The notes beneath the pieces were generated by a model. That model was given only the letters and a program-made list of their open reading frames with translations. It did no database searches and was not told where the DNA came from. Positions 59,022 through 64,000 of a stretch of DNA of 64,000 nt are shown piece by piece (the first letter of the stretch is position 1; the number at the start of each line of letters is the position of its first letter). Source of the stretch: an uncultured Clostridia bacterium (GTDB lineage: Bacteria; Bacillota; Clostridia; Christensenellales; DTU072); NCBI GenBank assembly GCA_944362765.1, contig CALVTP010000003.1, positions 1 to 64,000 on the forward strand. Reading direction: 5' to 3'. The position numbers were made by a program, and so were the translations under genes.

Positions 59022-59783
59022 ATGCAGATTGAGTTCTGCGTGTTGCGGCAACATATGTTTATTTACCAGGTTATGATGATCGACGGCGATTTCGTCGTCA
59101 AGATAGTTTTGATATTGGCATTCGTGCTTGCGGCGATGACAGCCATCGTGGTGCACGAATTTTCTCATGCCTTTGTTGCGAAACTGAACGGAGACTATAC
59201 CGCCAAGCTTGCCGGCAGAATGACGTTGAATCCCGTCAAACATTTTGATCCGATAGGGCTTCTGATGATGCTTTTGGTAGGGTTCGGCTGGGCAAAGCCC
59301 GTTCCGATAAATTCCGATAATTTCACAAGGTACAGACGGGGAATGCTTACCGTTTCCGCCGCGGGAGTGACGGCGAACCTTCTGATGGCGGGAGCGGGGC
59401 TTCTTTTGCTGTTCCTGCTGATGCCGATGCTCTATGTTGCATTCGCGGGCAGCGCCTTCGTCGTCTATATTCAATACTTCGTCCGCTATTTTCTGGAGTT
59501 TTCGGTGGTGTTCGACTTTATGCTGGCGCTTTTCAATCTGCTGCCTGTCTATCCGCTGGACGGATACAATATTGTCGCCACTCTTTTTCCGAAAGCCACC
59601 GGTTACCGCAATTTCATGGTGCGCTACGGCACCTGGATATTGCTCGGATATATCGTTTTGTCGAACGTTTTCGACGCGTTGGGGCTGTGGTATCTCGACA
59701 TCTTCGGAATGTTCAATTCGGTGATCTACGATCTGATGGGACTGGTTGAGCGGGCGTCCCTGGCCATCTTTTTGCAGGTGTAA
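59022..59783 (+). CDS. Site-2 protease family protein (M50)
   Basis: This 253-residue intramembrane metalloprotease has the zinc motif H45-E46-x-x-H49 (VHEFSHAF) in a membrane helix and the third ligand aspartate in NLLPVYPLDGYN, with five or six helices. It belongs to the short YwhC-like group (GWAKPVPIN), which lacks PDZ and CBS domains, so it is not an obvious SpoIVFB. The start is uncertain: ATG 59022 would be almost leaderless, while 59055, 59073 and 59076 are further in-frame ATGs without good SDs. Position before scpA is typical in clostridia. Confidence 0.82.
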   Translation: MQIEFCVLRQHMFIYQVMMIDGDFVVKIVLILAFVLAAMTAIVVHEFSHAFVAKLNGDYTAKLAGRMTLNPVKHFDPIGLLMMLLVGFGWAKPVPINSDNFTRYRRGMLTVSAAGVTANLLMAGAGLLLLFLLMPMLYVAFAGSAFVVYIQYFVRYFLEFSVVFDFMLALFNLLPVYPLDGYNIVATLFPKATGYRNFMVRYGTWILLGYIVLSNVFDALGLWYLDIFGMFNSVIYDLMGLVERASLAIFLQV

Positions 59784-59784
59784 A

Positions 59785-60648
59785 ATGAGCGAATACACAG
59801 ATACTTTACCAATCGAAGACGACCTTCCCGAACTCCCCGCCGAGAACGAGGAGAATTCGCAGCTGTCCTCTTTGAGCTATCACCTGTATGACGAGGACGT
59901 CGCGCTGGACGTACTCCTCGACATGTGCAAAAAAGAGAGGGTGGATATAAAGGACATTTTTGTCTCGAAAATCACCGACCAATATTTAAGCTACGTCTCT
60001 TCCCTCGCCGCCGAAGACAAAGATTACGACGAGATATGCGGGTTTCTGGTGCTGGCGGCGACGCTTCTCTTATTGAAGTCGGGCTCTCTTCTTCCGCGGC
60101 CGCCCGTTTTCGAGGACGACTACGAAGAGGATGAATACATAAATCAGGAAATCTTCATTGCGCGCGTCAACGAATACAAGATGCTCCGCGAAGCTTCCGA
60201 AAAGTTGGGGGAGATGGAGCGGCTGAACAGGTTCTACCGCGAGCCGGTGTTTTCGGAAGACGACTACAAACTCGTAATCAAGAATTTTTCTCTCGACAAG
60301 CTGGTGGCTGCGTTCGTGCAGATGCTGGAAAACGCCGAGATCCGCGAAAAAGCCGCTCCCGAAAAGATGATCCCGAAGGAACGCTTTTCTGTTTCGGACA
60401 GGATGATAGCCATCGTGCAATTGCTGAGGGAGAAAGGGAAACTTACGTTGGATGAACTGATTGAGGAAGGGTATTCGAAACTTGAAATCATCAACACCTT
60501 CCTTGCGGTATTGGAGCTTGTCAAAAAGCAGGTCACCGAGGTCGTGCAGGAAGAAGGCTTCGGCGAAGTTTTTCTGACGCACAGACCCGATACCGACAAC
60601 TTTAACTTCGAGGAGGACGCATTCACGGATGCTGACGGATATAATTGA
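59785..60648 (+). CDS. scpA: Segregation and condensation protein A
   Basis: This 287-residue kleisin joins SMC and ScpB to condense and separate chromosomes. The N-terminal SMC-neck-binding region is YHLYDEDVALDVLLDMCKKERVDIKDI, followed by LVLAATLLLLKSGSLLPRP, and the C-terminal winged helix (ERFSVSDRMIAIVQLLREKGKLTLDELI) binds the SMC head. ATG 59785 follows the protease stop by one base. The first ~30 residues are acidic and longer than usual. Confidence 0.92.
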   Translation: MSEYTDTLPIEDDLPELPAENEENSQLSSLSYHLYDEDVALDVLLDMCKKERVDIKDIFVSKITDQYLSYVSSLAAEDKDYDEICGFLVLAATLLLLKSGSLLPRPPVFEDDYEEDEYINQEIFIARVNEYKMLREASEKLGEMERLNRFYREPVFSEDDYKLVIKNFSLDKLVAAFVQMLENAEIREKAAPEKMIPKERFSVSDRMIAIVQLLREKGKLTLDELIEEGYSKLEIINTFLAVLELVKKQVTEVVQEEGFGEVFLTHRPDTDNFNFEEDAFTDADGYN

Positions 60649-61354
60649 GGCGATAATATTCGCTTCCGGAAAAGGTATCACCAAAAGGGCGCTCGTAAAC
60701 GGATTGCGGGACTACAACGCAAAGGACATAGAAAAGTCGCTTGCGGAGCTTGAAAAACGCTATTCGGGCGAAGAGCGCGGCGTAAGACTGATACGCTTCA
60801 ATGACTCCTATCAGTTCGAAACCAACCCCGCTTACGGCGGTACGCTTTCCGATATATTGATGGAGACGAAGGAAAGGGAGCTCAGCAAGACCCTCCTTCA
60901 GGTGCTTGCGATAATCGCCTACAAGCAGCCCGTTACCAGACTGGAAATCGAGGATCTGAGAGGGGTGGGCTCCGATTACGTATTGGGGATGCTTTTAAAA
61001 CTCGGGCTGATTGACGTTGTCGGCAGGAAGGAGACGCTCGGCAGACCGCTCCTCTACGGAACCACCGACGAGTTCCTGAAAAAGTTCGGGCTCCGCAGCC
61101 TTGAGGAGCTCCCCGATTACGACGAATTGATGCATATGATACGCGAGAACTTCGATAAGTACTACAAATCGGCGTCGCTCTACCGCGAAAGGGAGATAGA
61201 CGACTCCGAACCCGATATCGGGCTTGTCGACGTAAACGAACATATTGTCCGCCGCGAAACCGAGTCGAAAGAGGACGACGAGGACTTTTTCGGCGAAGAT
61301 TCCGACGACGACGCCGGATTTATGTCCGGTGACGACTTCATAGAGATAGAGTAG
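60629..61354 (+). CDS. scpB: Segregation and condensation protein B
   Basis: This 241-residue protein forms dimers on ScpA. It has two winged-helix domains (IIEAIIFASGKGITKRALV near the start; LLQVLAIIAYKQPVTRLEIEDLRGVGSDYVL and GRPLLYGTTDEFLKKFGL later). The C-terminal ~60 residues are an acidic tail rich in Asp and Glu, longer than in most ScpB proteins. It overlaps scpA by 20 nt. Confidence 0.93.
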   Translation: MLTDIIEAIIFASGKGITKRALVNGLRDYNAKDIEKSLAELEKRYSGEERGVRLIRFNDSYQFETNPAYGGTLSDILMETKERELSKTLLQVLAIIAYKQPVTRLEIEDLRGVGSDYVLGMLLKLGLIDVVGRKETLGRPLLYGTTDEFLKKFGLRSLEELPDYDELMHMIRENFDKYYKSASLYREREIDDSEPDIGLVDVNEHIVRRETESKEDDEDFFGEDSDDDAGFMSGDDFIEIE

Positions 61355-61366
61355 GAAGGTTTTGAC

Positions 61367-64000
61367 ATGAGAGGTCCGACTATGAGGAAAACGATTTCGA
61401 AAACCTATAAAAGAAGGCTTTGGTTGACGGTTTTTTCGGCAATCATGATAGTTGCGGCGATCGCCGTGCTTTCCGTAACCGTATTTACCGAACGGAGTGC
61501 GCCCGACAAAACGGCAGGCGCCGCGGTGCTTACAAGCTGGAACGTTTCTTCCAACGGAAATTACGAACTTAATTCGGGTATCTCGGTTACGGCTTCGGCA
61601 AGGACGAACAGCCTCAGCAACGTAACGATAGACGGAAAGGGGCACACCATCACTATTAACGGCAACGGGAATATTTACGACCAGACAAGAAGCGGAGGCG
61701 AATCGCTTTCCGCGGGAATACTGTTCGGCTCGGTAAACGGGCTGACGCTGAAAAACGTTACAATAAACTATAATGCCACGGTTTCTTTTACCGGCAGGAA
61801 TAATGCGAGCAGACCCTCAGATACCAGTGACGACGCGGCATCGAGGAGCACAATCCTTTATGCCGGGATAATAGCGGGAAGCATGACAGGCACGAACACA
61901 TTCGAAAACGTTACGCTGAACATGACTTCCTCTTCTAGATTCGCCGCAATCGGCATCGACAACGGTGATAACGGTGCAGAAAAATTCGGACCGGGTCAGG
62001 GTACCGCCGCAGGATTTATCGCCGGGAGTCTTACGGGAACAACTGAAATTAAAGGCATGAGCTTTACCAATGACGGGCTCATCCATTCCCGCGCCGCATC
62101 AAAAAATATTGGCAATACATATACGTATGGTACTTGGGGGAATCAAGTTGTGCCGGTATTGAAGCCAACCGACAGGGTCACCTCCAATGCGGGGGGGCTT
62201 TTCGGCGTAATAGGTGCATACAGCACAGAAAGCAGCGGAACGTTAAATGTGCAAAACCTTGAAATTCTGGGGAGCGGTGCCGTGGGTACGTACACGAACC
62301 TGAACGGCAATCCTCGTACCATGAAAGAATATTGTCTTGATTATTCCGGCGGTCTTGTGGGCAGAGTACTGGAAGGCAGCGTTGATTTGGAAGACTTGTA
62401 TTACAGAGCCGGTCTTCAGATTTACGGCAGTCGCGGCTTTAGCGCCGCAAAGCTTCTGGTCGGCAGCGGTACGTTTTCTTTAAACGGTATCTGGTTTAAC
62501 CCCGATAACGGAACGGTAAAAAGTTCCCGCTGGAACGGCGCTTGGAACTCAAACACAGAACAGACTCTCGGTTCGTTGACAAAACCCGCAAATGTCGGCG
62601 GCGGCTCGTTTAACGGCTATTCTTCTTTCGGGGACGACGGTGCCACCGGCATACGGAGTTACAATACGACCGTAAAATACGAGGGCAGCAAAAACGTCAG
62701 CGGTTACAGTATGGATATCACTGGTTTTGCAAGGAATAGCGGCGCAATAACCGATTATATGAATCTCGAAATAACCCTCGGCAACACTGCCGACGTTATA
62801 TTGTCGTATGTCGAAAAGAACGGGTCGGTCACCCGCGATTACTTCGAGGAAAAGTTAAACAACCAAAAGATTAATATCACCGACTTCATAGGCGACAGAA
62901 TCAACAGCTTCAATAATACCGCACAGTTCGAAGTCATGCTGGCGGATACCTATACAATAAATTATGGAAATATCGGGAAAACGGACAATCGTAACGGCGA
63001 CGTAACTTATGCCGGGACATCTCCGGGAGTGCCCCATGAATTGTCTTTGGTTCCGGTATCCGGTTCTACAACGGAAGGTTGGGAGATTGATTACAGATGG
63101 AAGTCCGAACACTTCTTTATCAATTCGGCGGGCGAGTATTATCTGAATGAAGACAGAACTCTTCAACAAAAAAATTATACTTATACCGAAACCATCGGCG
63201 ATGAAGTGATTCTGCATGAAGGTACCGATACGGGAAACCCGCATTATGACACTTACTCCGTCTTTGGCTCGAATGCGATAACAACCTCGCCGTATGCGGG
63301 TATATACCGGGTCAGTCTTGTCGACAATGCCGGCAATGCTCCCGCTTCAGGAGCGCTGGTGGCAAGGAACACGAACAAAACCGCATTTTATTATTTCGAC
63401 GATTCTTCAGACTATCTCCAATATAAAATATTGCGCAGAAAATTGATGGTGGAACCGGTTACGGACGCTTCCGCAATAACGAAGACATACGACGGCACTA
63501 ATGAGGTTCCTTCCTCCAGCATCATTGCGGGGACGCATTATTCTACGACGCGTATACTCGATGACAACTCCCAATTGAGCGGCGTCTACTCAAACGATGA
63601 CACCCGCGTAGGTCTTGAAATGACCGAGGGCGGTTTCAGCGGAGTAAATGTCGGTGCTGCGGCTGTAAATGTAAAATTCAGGATCTCCGACACTTCAGAC
63701 TATGTCCAGGTAGATAACACCGGGAAGCCGACTTCGGAGGAGATTTCGCTTGATATTAACGGACGGATAGATAAGCGTGCGCTCATGGTCACGTACGGAG
63801 AGTCGTCGCTTGTTTATCTCGGGCAGAACGTGGCGCCGACGCCGTCGGTCAAAGGCTTCTATCTGTACGGTATCGACGAAACGGATGATTTGTATATAAG
63901 GCTGAAAGAGGAAATCGACGGATTGTTTTCGGGTGGCGGGTATGTCGTCGAAACTTTTTCCGAACATTCGGAGGCGGCAAACCGCATCGCAGAATTCAAC
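61367..64000 (+). CDS. Large secreted protein with YDG/MBG-type domains (3' end outside the window)
   Basis: A single open frame runs from ATG 61367 to the right edge: 878 codons without a stop. GGAAGG precedes the start; ATG 61382 is an alternative. The N-terminus is basic, then hydrophobic (about 18-42), a signal or anchor. Residues about 60-400 are Gly, Asn, Ser and Thr-rich with glycan-surface-like beta repeats (NVTIDGKGHTITINGNG, GLTLKNVTINY). From about residue 700, TKTYDGTNEVPSS marks a YDG domain, and near 805 an MBG-like domain starts (LMVTYGESSLVYLGQNVAP). Such proteins are usually adhesins or S-layer-associated. It follows scpB by 12 nt. Confidence 0.8.
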   Translation, partial: MRGPTMRKTISKTYKRRLWLTVFSAIMIVAAIAVLSVTVFTERSAPDKTAGAAVLTSWNVSSNGNYELNSGISVTASARTNSLSNVTIDGKGHTITINGNGNIYDQTRSGGESLSAGILFGSVNGLTLKNVTINYNATVSFTGRNNASRPSDTSDDAASRSTILYAGIIAGSMTGTNTFENVTLNMTSSSRFAAIGIDNGDNGAEKFGPGQGTAAGFIAGSLTGTTEIKGMSFTNDGLIHSRAASKNIGNTYTYGTWGNQVVPVLKPTDRVTSNAGGLFGVIGAYSTESSGTLNVQNLEILGSGAVGTYTNLNGNPRTMKEYCLDYSGGLVGRVLEGSVDLEDLYYRAGLQIYGSRGFSAAKLLVGSGTFSLNGIWFNPDNGTVKSSRWNGAWNSNTEQTLGSLTKPANVGGGSFNGYSSFGDDGATGIRSYNTTVKYEGSKNVSGYSMDITGFARNSGAITDYMNLEITLGNTADVILSYVEKNGSVTRDYFEEKLNNQKINITDFIGDRINSFNNTAQFEVMLADTYTINYGNIGKTDNRNGDVTYAGTSPGVPHELSLVPVSGSTTEGWEIDYRWKSEHFFINSAGEYYLNEDRTLQQKNYTYTETIGDEVILHEGTDTGNPHYDTYSVFGSNAITTSPYAGIYRVSLVDNAGNAPASGALVARNTNKTAFYYFDDSSDYLQYKILRRKLMVEPVTDASAITKTYDGTNEVPSSSIIAGTHYSTTRILDDNSQLSGVYSNDDTRVGLEMTEGGFSGVNVGAAAVNVKFRISDTSDYVQVDNTGKPTSEEISLDINGRIDKRALMVTYGESSLVYLGQNVAPTPSVKGFYLYGIDETDDLYIRLKEEIDGLFSGGGYVVETFSEHSEAANRIAEFN

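Overview
The window looks like a chromosomal segment from an anaerobic, endospore-forming member of the Clostridia (Bacillota), roughly half G+C. Four sporulation sigma factors (sigma F, E, G and K), the spoVA genes, spoIIGA, spoIVB, a meso-DAP-type MurE and Bacillus-like gene order (tlyA-nadK-argR-recN-spoIVB; ruvX-DUF1292; clpP-clpX-lon-engB) support this. BspA-type leucine-rich repeats and MBG/YDG beta-grasp surface domains hint at a gut lineage near Christensenellales, but that placement is inference. No rRNA, tRNA, CRISPR array or complete insertion sequence was seen.

Layout: (1) 1-7.6 kb: the 5' part of RNase P RNA leaving the left edge, rubrerythrin, an ABC exporter pair, ruvX-DUF1292, a lipoprotein cyclophilin, an MBG surface protein and a trypsin-like lipoprotein protease. 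(2) 7.7-11.1 kb: spoIIAA-spoIIAB-sigF running into spoVAC-spoVAD-spoVAE. (3) 11.3-13.7 kb: ECF S component, M24 peptidase, EF-P. (4) 13.7-16.5 kb: an AT-rich accessory stretch with a BspA-like LRR lipoprotein and two related ~145-bp nested inverted-repeat elements. (5) 16.5-21.6 kb: hydrolase-murF-ddl, and rqcH on the other strand. (6) 22-29.1 kb: tig, clpP, clpX, lon, engB and a metallophosphoesterase. (7) 29.3-31.9 kb: an unknown lipoprotein and a truncated ABC ATPase. (8) 31.8-45.1 kb: the dcw division/cell-wall cluster from mraZ to ftsZ, without murG or murC. (9) 45.2-49.8 kb: spoIIGA-sigE-sigG, ylmC-like, nrdR, rluA-like, and sigK on the minus strand. (10) 50-61.4 kb: a ~600-nt structured RNA that I identify as OLE RNA, its membrane partner OapA, tlyA, nadK, argR, recN, spoIVB, a SpoIIM-like protein, a D,D-carboxypeptidase, a site-2 protease, scpA and scpB. 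(11) 61.4 kb to the right edge: a large secreted YDG/MBG protein with no stop codon in the window.

How it works together: most of the window serves envelope growth, division and sporulation. MraZ probably controls the dcw cluster through AAAGTGG boxes that overlap its promoter. The spoIIA and spoIIG operons and sigK supply the compartment-specific sigma cascade, and SpoIVB provides the forespore-to-mother-cell signal that leads to pro-sigma-K processing. The most notable signals are the OLE RNA/OapA pair, a recurring promoter geometry in which a -10 box lies exactly 6 nt before an SD-less start codon (leaderless mRNA candidates), the paired nested inverted-repeat elements with compensatory base changes, and 14-residue tandem repeats inserted in SpoIVB.
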